A DNA stretch of 64,000 nt from M0108 sp963841065 (GTDB taxonomy: Bacteria > Pseudomonadota > Gammaproteobacteria > Chromatiales > Chromatiaceae): positions 1-64,000 of the forward strand of contig CAWJBI010000043.1 in NCBI GenBank assembly GCA_963841065.1, written 5' to 3'. The notes beneath the pieces are model-generated. The model worked only from the letters and a program-made list of their open reading frames with translations, searched no databases and was not told the origin of the DNA. Of this stretch, positions 18,242 to 28,105 are shown one piece after another (the stretch's first letter is position 1; the number at the start of each line of letters is the position of its first letter). The translations under genes and the position numbers were made by a program.

Positions 18242-21200
18242 TCACCCCAGGTCCCCGTCCCGGTCCTCCGCGCGGCTGCCCCGCCGCAGGGCCCCAAAGC
18301 GCAAATACAAGGCCGGGACCACGACCATGTTCAAGGCCGTCGAGGACACCAGCCCCCACAGGATGACGATGGCCATGGGCGTCTGGATCTCGCTGCCAGG
18401 CTCGCCGCCGGCCAGCGCCAGCGGGACCAGGGCCAGGCCCGCGGCCAGGGCGGTCATGAGGATGGGCGCCAGCCGCTCCATGGCCCCCCGCCGGACCGCC
18501 TCCCGGAAATCGACCACGCCCTCTTCCTCGATCAGGTGACGGATGTGGGCGATCAACATGACGCCGTTGCGCGCGGCGATCCCGAAGAGGGTGATGAATC
18601 CCACCAGGGAGGCAACCGACACGACCCCACCGGCGGCAAAGACGCCCGCCACCCCGCCAATGAGCGCCAAGGGGAGGTTGAGCATCACCAGGGCGGCGTC
18701 ACGACCGGATTTAAAGGCGACATAGAGGAGCAGGAAGATCCCGATCACCACGCCGATGCCCAGGATCAAGAGGGTCCGGGTCGCCTGCGCCGCGCTTTCG
18801 AACTGGCCGCCATACTCGACGCGGTAGCCGGCGGGCAGCGGGACAGCGTCCGAGACGGCCCCGCGGATTTCGTCCACCAGGGTATGCAGATCCCGCCCCG
18901 CCGCGTTGGCGGACACCACGATCTTGCGCTGGACATTCTCGCGGCTGACGGTATTCGGGCCCCGGTCGCGGCGCACCTCCGCCAGGGCATGCAGCGGCAG
19001 GCGCGCCCCCGAGGGCGTGGTCACCAGGGTCTCGCGCACCCGCTGGATGTCCTCGCGGGCCTCGTCCCCATAGCGCAAGACCAGATCAAAACTGGTCTGC
19101 CCCTCCAGGACCTTGGACAGGACCCGCCCATAGAAGGCCGTCTCGATGGTATTGGCGACGTCACGCACCCGCAGCCCATGGCGCGCGATCGCCTCGCGGC
19201 GAATCGCAATGGTCACGAAGGGGATATCCGCCTGCTGCTCGACCATGAGATCCACCACGCCGGGGATCTCGGCCATCCGCGACTCGATGGCCTTGGCGAT
19301 GCGGCGCAGCTCATAGAGGTCATCGCCGAAGACCTTCACCGCGATACTGGCGCGGGTACCCGAGAGCATGTGATCCACCCGGTGGGAGATGGGTTGGCCG
19401 ATCGTGACGTTCATGCCGGGAATCCCCGCCACCCGCTCGCGCAGTTCGGCCAGGATGGCCTCCATATCCCGACCGGTATCCCTCAGGGTCACCTCGATTT
19501 CCGTGCTGTTGACCTCCATGCTGTGCTCGGCCAGATCGGAGCGGCCCGTCCGCCGGGCCGTGCCGAGGACCTCCGGCTGTGCCAGCAGGGCGTCCTCGAG
19601 TTGCGCCGCCAGGGCATCGGACTGCTCCAGGGATGTCCCCGGTGGCGTGTTGGCGAGCAGGGTGAGACTGCCCTCGTTAAAGGGCGGCAGAAAGGCCTGG
19701 CCGGCCTGGCTCAGGGCCACCAGGGCCAGGGCGACCAGCACCAGGGAACTCGCGGCCACGGGACGCCAATGGGACAGGGTGCGCGCCAGCAGGGGGGCAT
19801 AGAGCCGTTTGAGCCAGCCCACCAGCAGGGGCTCGTGTCCCGCCCGCACCGCTCGGGTGCGGGGCAAGAGGTAGTAGCAGAGGACGGGCGTCAGGGTAAT
19901 GGCGATCAGGAGGGAGGCGGCGAGCGCCACCACATAGGCAAGACCCAGGGGCTGCAAGAGGCGCCCCTCCACCCCGGAGAGGAAAAAGAGCGGCAGAAAC
20001 ACCAGGATGATGATGAGGGTGGCAAAAACGATGGAGGATTGAATCTCCAGGGTGGCGGCGAAGACCACCCGCATCACCCCCCGCCGATCCTGGGGGGCGC
20101 GCGCCGCATCCTCGCGCAGGCGCCGGGCGATGTTCTCCACATCGATGATGGCATCGTCCACCAGGGCGCCGACGGCAATGGCCATGCCACCGAGGGTCAT
20201 GGTGTTGATGCTGGCCCCCAAGGCATCCAGGACCAGGACGGCGGCCAGCAGGGACAAGGGGATAGCCAGGACCGTGATGGCCGTAGCCGCGGCACTCCCC
20301 AGGAAGGCGAAGACGATCACCAGGACCATGAGGGCGCCGTCGCGCAGGGCCACCCGCACATGGGTGACCGCCGCCTGGATGAAATCCGCCTGGCGGAAGA
20401 GCCCCGTTTCGATCAGCATGCCCGCCGGCAGGCCGGCCTGGAGCTCGGTCATGCGGGCGTCGAGGCGTTCGGTCAGGGCCAGGGTGTTGGCCCCGGGCTG
20501 CTTCTGAATGGCGAGCACCACCGCCGGGTGGCCGTTGGCCGCGGCCGTGCCACGGGTGATGGCGGGACCGATGCGCACCCGCGCGAGGTCGGCGATGCGG
20601 ACCGGCACGCCATCGCGCAGATCCACGACCGTCGCGGCGATATCGTCCGGGCTGTGCACCCGCCCCAGGCCATTGATCAAATACTCCTGCCCGTTCTCGA
20701 CCAGAAAACCGGCGGAGGTGTTCTCATTGGTCTCGCTCAGGGCCGCGCTGACCTGATCGAGGCCGATGCGATAGTTGGCCAGCTTCACCGGATCGACCAG
20801 CACCTGATATTGGCGGGTCTCGCCACCCGTGATGACCACCTGGGCCACCCCGGGAACGGCCAGCAGTTGCCGGCGCAGGTTCCCGTCCGCGACCGTCTTG
20901 AGGGTCATGAGGTCATAAGGGGCGCCCCCCGCCGCACGCAGGGCGATGAACATCACCTCGCCCATGATGGAGGTCACCGGGGCCAGGACCGGCGCCGGCA
21001 TATCCGGGGGGAGGGAGGCGCGGGCGGTCTGGAGGTGCTCCGCCACGACCTGGCGCGCCCGCGGGATATCGGTCCCCCAGTCAAACTCCACCCAGACCAT
21101 GGCCGTGCCGATACCCGTGGAGGAGCGGATGCGCCGCACCCCGGAGGCCCCGTTAAGGGCGGCCTCGATGGGCAGGGTGACCAGGGTCTCCATCTCGGTG

Positions 21201-21373
21201 GGCGCCAGCCCCGGGGCCTCGGCGAGTACCGTGACCGTGGGCGCGGTGAGATCTGGAAACACATCCACCGGCATGGTCAGGGCGCGGTCAAGGCCGTAAC
21301 CCAGCAGCAGCAGGGCGGCGGCGAGCACGAAGAGTCGGTCCTTCAGGGACCAGCGAATGAGGGCGGCAATCAT
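18242..21373 (-). CDS. Heavy-metal-type RND efflux permease (CzcA/CusA class)
   Basis: 1043 aa, the full length of an HME-RND pump. The N-terminal TM helix (FVLAAALLLLGYGLDRALTM) precedes FPDLTAPTVTVLAEAPGLAP, and the TM4 signature reads MGGMAIAVGALVDDAIIDVE then NIARRL, with acidic residues used for proton relay. Two large periplasmic loops and twelve TM segments are evident. It would expel metal cations from the periplasm or cytoplasm with the adaptor encoded 9 nt upstream. No outer-membrane channel gene is adjacent. Metal specificity is uncertain. Confidence 0.93.
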   Translation of the reverse strand: MIAALIRWSLKDRLFVLAAALLLLGYGLDRALTMPVDVFPDLTAPTVTVLAEAPGLAPTEMETLVTLPIEAALNGASGVRRIRSSTGIGTAMVWVEFDWGTDIPRARQVVAEHLQTARASLPPDMPAPVLAPVTSIMGEVMFIALRAAGGAPYDLMTLKTVADGNLRRQLLAVPGVAQVVITGGETRQYQVLVDPVKLANYRIGLDQVSAALSETNENTSAGFLVENGQEYLINGLGRVHSPDDIAATVVDLRDGVPVRIADLARVRIGPAITRGTAAANGHPAVVLAIQKQPGANTLALTERLDARMTELQAGLPAGMLIETGLFRQADFIQAAVTHVRVALRDGALMVLVIVFAFLGSAAATAITVLAIPLSLLAAVLVLDALGASINTMTLGGMAIAVGALVDDAIIDVENIARRLREDAARAPQDRRGVMRVVFAATLEIQSSIVFATLIIILVFLPLFFLSGVEGRLLQPLGLAYVVALAASLLIAITLTPVLCYYLLPRTRAVRAGHEPLLVGWLKRLYAPLLARTLSHWRPVAASSLVLVALALVALSQAGQAFLPPFNEGSLTLLANTPPGTSLEQSDALAAQLEDALLAQPEVLGTARRTGRSDLAEHSMEVNSTEIEVTLRDTGRDMEAILAELRERVAGIPGMNVTIGQPISHRVDHMLSGTRASIAVKVFGDDLYELRRIAKAIESRMAEIPGVVDLMVEQQADIPFVTIAIRREAIARHGLRVRDVANTIETAFYGRVLSKVLEGQTSFDLVLRYGDEAREDIQRVRETLVTTPSGARLPLHALAEVRRDRGPNTVSRENVQRKIVVSANAAGRDLHTLVDEIRGAVSDAVPLPAGYRVEYGGQFESAAQATRTLLILGIGVVIGIFLLLYVAFKSGRDAALVMLNLPLALIGGVAGVFAAGGVVSVASLVGFITLFGIAARNGVMLIAHIRHLIEEEGVVDFREAVRRGAMERLAPILMTALAAGLALVPLALAGGEPGSEIQTPMAIVILWGLVSSTALNMVVVPALYLRFGALRRGSRAEDRDGDLG

Positions 21374-21382
21374 GATGGGCTC

Positions 21383-23086
21383 TCAGTGGGCATGGCCATG
21401 ACCCGCCTCGGCGGGGGCCCCGGCGGCCAGATGCACCAGATAGGCGCCACGACTCACCACCCGCTCCCCCGGGGCCAAGCCCTCGGTAATGGCCACGTAA
21501 TCGCCATCGCGCAGCCCGGTGCGCACCAACCGCCGCGCGAAGCGCTCGCCGCCGGTTTGCACATAGACGACATCACCCCCCGCATCGTTGATCAGGGCAC
21601 CGGCCGGCACGGCCAGGGCCTCCTCTTCCTCGCCGGTGAAGACCCGGGCGTTGACCGCCTGACCGACCCGCAGCCGGGCATCCGGTCGCGGAAACTCGAA
21701 GATGACGGGTACGGTGCGGCTCTCCGCGTCCACCAGGGCCCCGAAGGCCACCAGGCGCGCCCCCTTGTCCGCGGAGACCTCGAATGCCGTGTCGAACCCT
21801 GGCACCTGGAACCAGGCACCCTGGGGCTGGCGAATGGCGCCGATGTCCGCCTCGGCGACACGGGCCTCGAGCCAGAACCGCTCGGGGTTCACGAAATGAA
21901 AGAGCCGTGCGCCCTCCTCCACGAAGCCACCCGGGGCAACCTGGACCTGGGCCACCAGGCCCCCGATGGGTGCCCGCACCGGCACCCCCGCCGCCTCGCC
22001 CTCCGGGGTCCGCGTGACCTGCGCCAGGCGCTTGCTGGCGGCCGCGAGTTCCGCCTCCGCCACCTCCTCGGCACTGCGCGCCTGGAGCACCTCCCGATTG
22101 GGGACGGAACGCTGTTGCCAGAGGGCATCCAGGCGCTCGCGCTCCTGACGGGCCAGATCCCGGGCCGAAGCCGCCCGCGTGACCCCCAACTCCAGGCCCG
22201 CCACATCGGTGTCACCCCCGAGCTGGGGCACCAGATAGGCCATGACCTGGCCCTCCTCCACCGGCATCCCCGTGTAGGGAAAGCCCCCGGGCGCCGGCCG
22301 CAGGTGGCCGTCGATCGGGGAGGTGACCTGGGCCTCGCCATCCGCGCTCGGCCGCAGCAGGCCCGTGGCGGGCACGGACCCGCGCAACCGGCGCGGCGTG
22401 GCGACCGCGGTGGCGAAGTCCGACCGCCATTGCTGCTCCTTGAGCAGGACCACGCCACTGTCCTCCGCAACATCCTCGCCAGCCGCGCGCTCGGCGGCCA
22501 GGTGGTCGGGATAGACGGGAAGCTTGCCCAGGTCGTGCGTATCCTGAAGCTCCGGACTCGCGAGGCTGATGCGCACCCGCCGCTCACCCGCCGCCGATGG
22601 GGACACCGCGACCCGGAATAACCCAGGGCGGGAGGGGGACGGGGCGATGAAGGTCTCGTCCGGGGCATCGCCGCCCGCGAGGGTCACCCGGACCTCGCCC
22701 ACCTCGATGGGCTTGAAATCCGCGAGGCGGGTCAGATGCACCAGAAACTCGGCGGTTTCACCCACCACCAGGGGCGGCAGTTCCGCGAAGAGCTCCGTCT
22801 GATCGCTGAAGAGGGTCACCGCCAGGGGCTCCAGATGCCCCTCTGCGTCGTGATCGGTGGCGTGGGGATGGACGCCCCCCAAGATGCCGATCACCCAATC
22901 CTGCAGGCGATGCCAGCTATCCTCCTGGGCGGCCTCCTCCGGGTGGTCATGCCCCGCCTGGTCATGCCCCGCGTGGTCAGGGTGCGCGGGCGCCGTGGCT
23001 TCACCCCAGGCGGCGGGTTGGACCAGGGCCATCAAGGCCCCGGCGACGATCAGCGACCTCAAAGTCGCGCTGGCTTTGGCAGGCAT
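21383..23086 (-). CDS. RND efflux periplasmic adaptor, His-rich (CusB/CzcB class)
   Basis: 567 aa from ATG 23086 (MPAKASATLRSLIVAGALMA); a longer in-frame start at 23158 would bury the signal peptide. After the signal peptide comes a histidine cluster (HPDHAGHDQAGHDHPEE), and the C-terminus ends GHGHAH; both look metal-binding. The middle has the lipoyl/hairpin/beta-barrel plan of HlyD-type adaptors (ATGLLRPSADGEAQVTSPID, PIGGLVAQVQVAPGGFVEEG). It bridges the permease encoded immediately downstream to an outer-membrane channel. Histidine-rich ends suggest zinc, cobalt, nickel or copper; the sequence does not decide. Confidence 0.9.
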   Translation of the reverse strand: MPAKASATLRSLIVAGALMALVQPAAWGEATAPAHPDHAGHDQAGHDHPEEAAQEDSWHRLQDWVIGILGGVHPHATDHDAEGHLEPLAVTLFSDQTELFAELPPLVVGETAEFLVHLTRLADFKPIEVGEVRVTLAGGDAPDETFIAPSPSRPGLFRVAVSPSAAGERRVRISLASPELQDTHDLGKLPVYPDHLAAERAAGEDVAEDSGVVLLKEQQWRSDFATAVATPRRLRGSVPATGLLRPSADGEAQVTSPIDGHLRPAPGGFPYTGMPVEEGQVMAYLVPQLGGDTDVAGLELGVTRAASARDLARQERERLDALWQQRSVPNREVLQARSAEEVAEAELAAASKRLAQVTRTPEGEAAGVPVRAPIGGLVAQVQVAPGGFVEEGARLFHFVNPERFWLEARVAEADIGAIRQPQGAWFQVPGFDTAFEVSADKGARLVAFGALVDAESRTVPVIFEFPRPDARLRVGQAVNARVFTGEEEEALAVPAGALINDAGGDVVYVQTGGERFARRLVRTGLRDGDYVAITEGLAPGERVVSRGAYLVHLAAGAPAEAGHGHAH

Positions 23087-23290
23087 GCCCGGTTGCTCCC
23101 GTGTCAAAAGGCCTCCCCCAGCCCCGGCTGACCGAGTTTGGGACCGAGGTGTCTCCACCAGGCCTCTCCGGGCCCTGGATCAGGGTCGATAGGGGGCCGA
23201 GACCTGCCGGATGTTAGCAGAGATGGGGCCGGCGCCAAATTGAAGGGGTAAGATACGCATGCCTTCAGCCGCTTTCCGCCAGGTATCGCC

Positions 23291-24742
23291 ATGGTCTTCA
23301 GCTCCTTCAACTTTTTTTTCCTCTTTCTGCCTGTCACCTTGGTGGGCTTTTTCATCCTGGGACGCCGGGATGAGCACTGGGCGGCCTCCTGGCTGCTGCT
23401 GGCCTCCCTGGCCTTTTACGTCTCCTGGAATCTTGCCTACCTGCCCATCCTGGCGATTTCGATCGTCGGCAATTACCTGGCTTACCGAGGAATCCTACAA
23501 GCGGCGGAGGCGCGCAAAAAAGCCTGGCTGATCCTCGCCGTCACCGGCAACCTGCTGCTGCTGGGCTATTTCAAATACGCCAATTTCTTCATCCAGTCCG
23601 TCAACGACCTCACCGGGGCCGGTATCCACCCGCTGGACGTGCTCCTACCCATTGGCATCTCCTTTTTCACCTTCACCCAGATCGCCTTCCTGGTCGATGC
23701 CCGCCATGACCGGGCGGCGGACGTCGGTCTCTGGCGCTATGCCCTCTTCGCCTCCTACTTCCCCTACATCGTCGCGGGACCGGTGCTCAATCACAAGGAC
23801 ATGCTGCCCCAGTTCGCCGACCGCCAGAACTATGCCTTCAGCGCCGAAAACCTGGCGGTGGGCCTCAGCCTGTTCACTTTCGGCCTGGCCAAGAAGGTCC
23901 TGATCGCCGACAACCTGGTGCCCGTGGTCAGTCTCGGCCTGGGTGGTAATGACCCTCAGCTCCTGGCCGCCTGGATCGGCATCCTGGCCTACAGCCTCCA
24001 GATCTATTTCGATTTCTCCGGCTACTCCGACATGGCCATCGGCGTGTCACGCATGCTGGGCTTCCAGATCCCCTTCAACTTCGATTCCCCCTACAAGGCG
24101 ACCAATGTCAGCGAGTTCTGGACCCGCTGGCACATCTCCCTGTCACGCTTTCTGCGCAACTATCTCTATATCCCCCTGGGTGGCAACCGCCACGGCCAGT
24201 TCAAGCGTTACCGCAACCTCATGCTGACCATGCTGCTGGGTGGACTCTGGCATGGCTCCAACTGGACCTTCGTCATCTGGGGCGGCCTGCACGGCCTCTA
24301 CCTCTGCGTGCAGCATGGCTGGCAGACCTGGCGTGGCGAGGGGCGGCCGGCACCGACCCGGGCGGTCAGGCTCTTCAGCCAGGTCCTGACCTTCCTGGCC
24401 ATACTGGTGACCTGGGTCTTTTTCCGCGCCACTGATCTGGGGTCCGCCCTGGAGGTCCTCCGGGGCTTGATCGGGCTGAACGGCCTGGCGGTCAATCCGG
24501 CCATCGGTCCCGGAGAGCTGGCCATGGTCGCCGTCGGCGCCTTCATCGCCTTCCTCATGCCTAATACCAATCAGATTGTCCTGTATGTCGGTAACCGCTT
24601 CCCGCAGGCCCTGGCGGCCTTCTGCCTCATCCGCCCCCAATGGCGGCCCAATCTGGGCTGGGCCCTGGCGATGGGCATCCTGCTGGTGATCGGCATCCTC
24701 AATATGGATAAGACCGCCGACTTCATCTATGCCCAGTTCTGA
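23291..24742 (+). CDS. MBOAT-family O-acyltransferase (AlgI-like)
   Basis: 483 aa, polytopic. The AlgI-type pattern is clear: MVFSSFNFFFLFLPVTLVGF at the start, YFKYANFF, LPIGISFFTFTQIAFLVDAR, FDFSGYSDMAIGVSRMLGF and the active-site region LGGLWHGSNWTFVIWGGLHG with the conserved His. Such proteins move acetyl groups across the inner membrane to a polysaccharide or other extracellular acceptor, with a periplasmic partner. The next gene overlaps it by frame and is the probable partner. Polysaccharide synthesis genes are not present nearby. Confidence 0.92.
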   Translation: MVFSSFNFFFLFLPVTLVGFFILGRRDEHWAASWLLLASLAFYVSWNLAYLPILAISIVGNYLAYRGILQAAEARKKAWLILAVTGNLLLLGYFKYANFFIQSVNDLTGAGIHPLDVLLPIGISFFTFTQIAFLVDARHDRAADVGLWRYALFASYFPYIVAGPVLNHKDMLPQFADRQNYAFSAENLAVGLSLFTFGLAKKVLIADNLVPVVSLGLGGNDPQLLAAWIGILAYSLQIYFDFSGYSDMAIGVSRMLGFQIPFNFDSPYKATNVSEFWTRWHISLSRFLRNYLYIPLGGNRHGQFKRYRNLMLTMLLGGLWHGSNWTFVIWGGLHGLYLCVQHGWQTWRGEGRPAPTRAVRLFSQVLTFLAILVTWVFFRATDLGSALEVLRGLIGLNGLAVNPAIGPGELAMVAVGAFIAFLMPNTNQIVLYVGNRFPQALAAFCLIRPQWRPNLGWALAMGILLVIGILNMDKTADFIYAQF

Positions 24743-24794
24743 TCCCGACCACCTGTCGCGCCCTTCAGCCCCAGCCCAGGAATACGCACCGACC

Positions 24795-26033
24795 ATGGCC
24801 ACTTACCCTCGCTACCTCGCCTACCTCGGCCTGACCCTTCTCGGCCTGCTGGGGTTGGTGGTGACCATCAACTACCAGGTGGACCCCTACCTGATTCACC
24901 AGTGGGACTCCCCCCTCTTGCAGCGACTGACCATCGCCCAGCAGAAGATCGTCCCCTGGGGCAAGACCTACGCCGCCTACCGCTACCAGCCGGACATCGT
25001 CTTCATTGGCAGCTCCCGCACCGAAATCGGCCTGCCCACGGCACTGCCCCAGTTAGCCGACCAGCGGGTGCTGAACCTGGCCATCAGCGGCGCCTCGCTA
25101 AAGGACGCCATGAAGATGCTGCGCCACACCAGCTACGCGCATCGGCCCAAGGTGGTGGTCTGGGGCCTGGACTTCGGCTGGCTCTTCGGTCTCAAGGGCG
25201 GCAACAGCGATTTCGACGAGGCGCTGATCGCCACCTCGGACTTCTATCCCGTCAAGCGCTTCCTGCTCAATCTCAAGCGCGCCGCCTCCTGGACCCAGAC
25301 GGTGGAGACCTGGAAGATCCTCCTCGGTATCAATGAGCAACAATGCCTGCCGATCCTGGCCAGCCGTGGCCATAAATCGAACGAGTGCCTCAAGATCATC
25401 ATGGCGGATGAAGGGGGTACGGCCTTCGCCTTCGACAAGATCATGACCCAGGGCGACGCCTCGGACATCCCCAAGGATACCGCCGGGACCCTGGCGGCCC
25501 TGGACCAGCTCACCCAGGACTATTGCCGGCAGGGGGTCGCCTTCCGCTTCTTCCTCAGCCCGGTCCACGCCCTGGCGGAGCTGTCCTACTGGCAGGACGT
25601 CCTGCCGGCTCACGAGCAATGGAAGCGCGATCTGGTCAAGATCTTCGACCAGCGTCGCCAGGAGGGCTGCGACATTCGCTTCCGGGACTTCACCGGCTTC
25701 AACCGCATCACCACCGAACCCGTGCCCCAGGTCACGGGCAAGGATGAGATGCGCTACTACTGGGAGTATTCCCACTACTCCGCCGAGGCCGGCAAGGAGA
25801 TCCTGGAGACCCTGCTGCCCGCCAGCCCGCCGCCCAGCGATACGGATTTCGGCGTCGATCTGACCGGGGCGACCATCGAACAGCATCTGAACGATTTTCG
25901 CCGCCAGCGCGCGGAATACTGCGCCAGCCATCCCTGGGAGACGCGCAACCTGCCCGCCTGTCAGCGCGGCGCGGCCGAGGGCCCCTCTTCAGAAGGGACT
26001 AACGCGGACCCCGGTAGCAAGGGGCAGGGGTAA
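24795..26033 (+). CDS. Membrane-anchored SGNH-like protein, partner of the MBOAT acyltransferase
   Basis: 412 aa from ATG 24795 (an in-frame start at 24729 overlaps the MBOAT gene). One N-terminal TM segment (YLGLTLLGLLGLVVTINYQV) leads into a periplasmic domain. The segment DIVFIGSSRTEIGL resembles block I of SGNH/GDSL hydrolases, and HYSAEAGKEILETL near residue 345 could be the Asp/His block region. AlgJ/AlgX-type SGNH proteins work with AlgI-type MBOAT proteins to acetylate polysaccharides, so the pairing supports that role. The family itself was not firmly recognised. Confidence 0.6.
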   Translation: MATYPRYLAYLGLTLLGLLGLVVTINYQVDPYLIHQWDSPLLQRLTIAQQKIVPWGKTYAAYRYQPDIVFIGSSRTEIGLPTALPQLADQRVLNLAISGASLKDAMKMLRHTSYAHRPKVVVWGLDFGWLFGLKGGNSDFDEALIATSDFYPVKRFLLNLKRAASWTQTVETWKILLGINEQQCLPILASRGHKSNECLKIIMADEGGTAFAFDKIMTQGDASDIPKDTAGTLAALDQLTQDYCRQGVAFRFFLSPVHALAELSYWQDVLPAHEQWKRDLVKIFDQRRQEGCDIRFRDFTGFNRITTEPVPQVTGKDEMRYYWEYSHYSAEAGKEILETLLPASPPPSDTDFGVDLTGATIEQHLNDFRRQRAEYCASHPWETRNLPACQRGAAEGPSSEGTNADPGSKGQG

Positions 26034-26164
26034 GCACCCAAGCGAGGTCGGGGGATAGGGCGTCACGCACACCCCCGATCGTCGAGCAAGGCGTGGCCAT
26101 CTTGCCGGATTAGGCCTGGTCAAGGGCTTGCAAAAGCCCCTCGCTGTCGCTGCCTGGTCGCCGA

Positions 26165-27289
26165 TCACAGCCGCGACCCCTCCCGGGGCTCGAACCGGGC
26201 GATGAAGGTCTCGATCTCCACCGCCAGTTCGGCCCGCGCCGTCAGTCCCTGAATCCAGCGCTCCGGGATTGCCGCGTAGCCCAGGGCCGCGCCCAGAATC
26301 GCCCCCAACACGGCGCCCCGATGGCAATTGTCACCGCCGACGTTGGTATTGGCCACCAGCGCGGCCTCGAAATCATCGGCGTAGCGGGCCGCCAGGTAGA
26401 GGACGGCCGGGAACGACTGATCAATGTAACAGGCCGGGCTCAGCAGGCCCCCGATGACGTCCAGATCCCCCAACCGGTTGCGCTGGACCTTCTGGAGGAG
26501 GTCCCCCAAGCGGAAGCCCAACCCCTGGGCCAGGGTGCAGGCCAGCGGCGCCACCGGGGCGGAAGGCTCCCGCAGCAGGCTTACCAGCAAGTCGCCCAAG
26601 GCCAGGGCATAGCGTTCGAGGGTCTGGGAACGGTGGGTCAGGCGCAGATGGGTCAGGAGGGCGGTATGCACCGCCGCCGGGTCGGCGCCCGCCAGCCAGG
26701 TGGCAAAAATCACCGGTGGCAACCCCACCAGGCCGCCGATCGAGGCGGTATCGTGCCCTTCCGCGCCGGCGCAGCGCTCCGGTGGCAGGCCCCGCGCAAA
26801 ATTCGCGAAGAAATCCCGGTGGTAGGACTCGGCGTAGAGGTCATTGTGACTATCCGGGGCCGTCATGAAGGCCAGATAGTCGCGCAAAAAGGCCGCTGGA
26901 TCATAGCGACCGGCGGCGTTCAGGGTCCGCAGCAGCACCCGGACACAGAGCAGATTCAGGGTGTTGTCACCCGGTCGCAGCCCCTGGTGGTAATGGGTAT
27001 GGGGTTGGCCCCAGTACTGCTTCTTACCCTTCAGAATGACGCCACCCACCACCTCGCCCTCCTGGGAGCCACGTCCAGCGCGACCGGTGCTGGCCAGGGG
27101 CATGATGGAGTTGGGATGGCGAGCCTTGGGGGCCTGATAGTCGCGGATGGTCCCAAAATCCCGCCGCAGGGCGGCGATGTCGTAATACCAATGGACCGGC
27201 ATCGCCAGCGCATCGCCAACGAACAGGCCCCACAAGGCCCCGCGCAGGCGGTCACCGGGCGTCAGTCCTGGGCATCCAGATAAAACCAC
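26165..27289 (-). CDS. ADP-ribosylglycohydrolase-family protein
   Basis: 374 aa. The N-terminal GDRLRGALWGLFVGDALAMP with following HWYYD and the C-terminal TNVGGDNCHRGAVLGAILGA are the paired metal-binding blocks of the ADP-ribosylglycohydrolase (ARH/DraG, crystallin J1) fold. The usual C-terminal GGDTDT is GGDNCH here, so catalytic metal ligation may differ. Members remove ADP-ribose from proteins or hydrolyse related N- or O-glycosidic bonds. Its start overlaps the YchJ gene by 28 nt; a later start is possible. Confidence 0.85.
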   Translation of the reverse strand: MVLSGCPGLTPGDRLRGALWGLFVGDALAMPVHWYYDIAALRRDFGTIRDYQAPKARHPNSIMPLASTGRAGRGSQEGEVVGGVILKGKKQYWGQPHTHYHQGLRPGDNTLNLLCVRVLLRTLNAAGRYDPAAFLRDYLAFMTAPDSHNDLYAESYHRDFFANFARGLPPERCAGAEGHDTASIGGLVGLPPVIFATWLAGADPAAVHTALLTHLRLTHRSQTLERYALALGDLLVSLLREPSAPVAPLACTLAQGLGFRLGDLLQKVQRNRLGDLDVIGGLLSPACYIDQSFPAVLYLAARYADDFEAALVANTNVGGDNCHRGAVLGAILGAALGYAAIPERWIQGLTARAELAVEIETFIARFEPREGSRL

Positions 27290-27660
27290 TGGCCATCCTC
27301 CCGCGTGAAGCGGCTGATCTCATGCAGCCGATGGGCCCGGCCGGCGATTTTGTAGCGGGCGACAAATTCCACGGTGCCCCGGACGTCGTCGGGCCCACCG
27401 GCTACCGCGCGGACGACTTTCAAGCCCAGCCAAGGCACCGATTCCGTCTCGAGATCGAGATGGGCGGGCCGGGTGGAGGGGTGCCAAGTCCGCAGCAAGT
27501 AGTCGGAGCGCTTCCGGACATAGGCCACGTACCGCGACCGCATCAGGGCCTCGGCCGTAGGCGGCAATTGGCCCGCATCCAGATAGCGCCCACAGCAGGC
27601 GGCATAGGAGTGAGGGGCGCCACACGGACAGGCATCGAGGGGCGGTTTACGCGAACGCAT
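27262..27660 (-). CDS. ychJ: YchJ-family (UPF0225) SEC-C motif protein
   Basis: About 132 aa from ATG 27660 (another in-frame ATG at 27672). A zinc-binding CxCx8-9CC motif at the N-terminus (CPCGAPHSYAACCGRYL) is followed by the NTF2-like YchJ domain (TAEALMRSRYVAYVRKRSDY, LLRTWHPSTRP, FVARYKIAGRAHRLHE). Function in cells is not established. It overlaps the ADP-ribosylglycohydrolase gene, so the two are likely one transcript. Confidence 0.9.
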   Translation of the reverse strand: MRSRKPPLDACPCGAPHSYAACCGRYLDAGQLPPTAEALMRSRYVAYVRKRSDYLLRTWHPSTRPAHLDLETESVPWLGLKVVRAVAGGPDDVRGTVEFVARYKIAGRAHRLHEISRFTREDGQWFYLDAQD

Positions 27661-27875
27661 GAAAAACACCATGGCTATAGTAAGTTAGCGGCAACGACCC
27701 CTTTCCACGGCGCCCAAGGCCTTCGAGATTCAGCGCCGGCAAACCGGCCGCCCCCCCGACCCCGTCAGTACCCCGAAACTCGGTGTCGCAGAAGGTGCAG
27801 ACCGCCCTGGCCCGGGGTACTCGAGCCGGCAGTCCGGGTAGCCGGAATAGTCCAGGGGTAGGCTGGAGCGCAAGT

Positions 27876-28103
27876 TTAGGCTTTGGCGTTAAGAAGCTCG
27901 TCAACTGTCAAGCCAATATCTTTTGCAATTTGCCGAAACAAAATCGGCGAAACGTCACGTCCAGCGTGAAAAGGCACTGTCGTACATCTGCCGTCAGTGT
28001 GGCGAAATTGTTTGTGAGAACCCCGTTGCCGGATTTCACTAAACCCCAGTGCTTCAAGCAATGCGACGATCTCCCGGGGTTTGAGAACAGGCAAGTTTCC
28101 CAT
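27876..28103 (-). CDS. hicA: HicA-type toxin (mRNA interferase)
   Basis: 75 aa of the HicA/YcfA double-stranded-RNA-binding fold: PREIVALLEALGFSEIRQRG then SHKQFRH with the active His, and TTVPFHAGRDVSPILFRQIA. HicA toxins cleave mRNA and are neutralised by HicB. It follows hicB by 2 nt. Most hic loci place the toxin first; here the antitoxin leads. Confidence 0.92.
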   Translation of the reverse strand: MGNLPVLKPREIVALLEALGFSEIRQRGSHKQFRHTDGRCTTVPFHAGRDVSPILFRQIAKDIGLTVDELLNAKA

Positions 28104-28105
28104 AG

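Noticed and set aside
18080..22621. Very long plus-strand open frame (1513 codons) across the RND genes
   Set aside because: It is antisense to the RND permease and adaptor, has a His/Gly/Arg/Gln-rich composition typical of GC-rich shadow frames, and has no domain.
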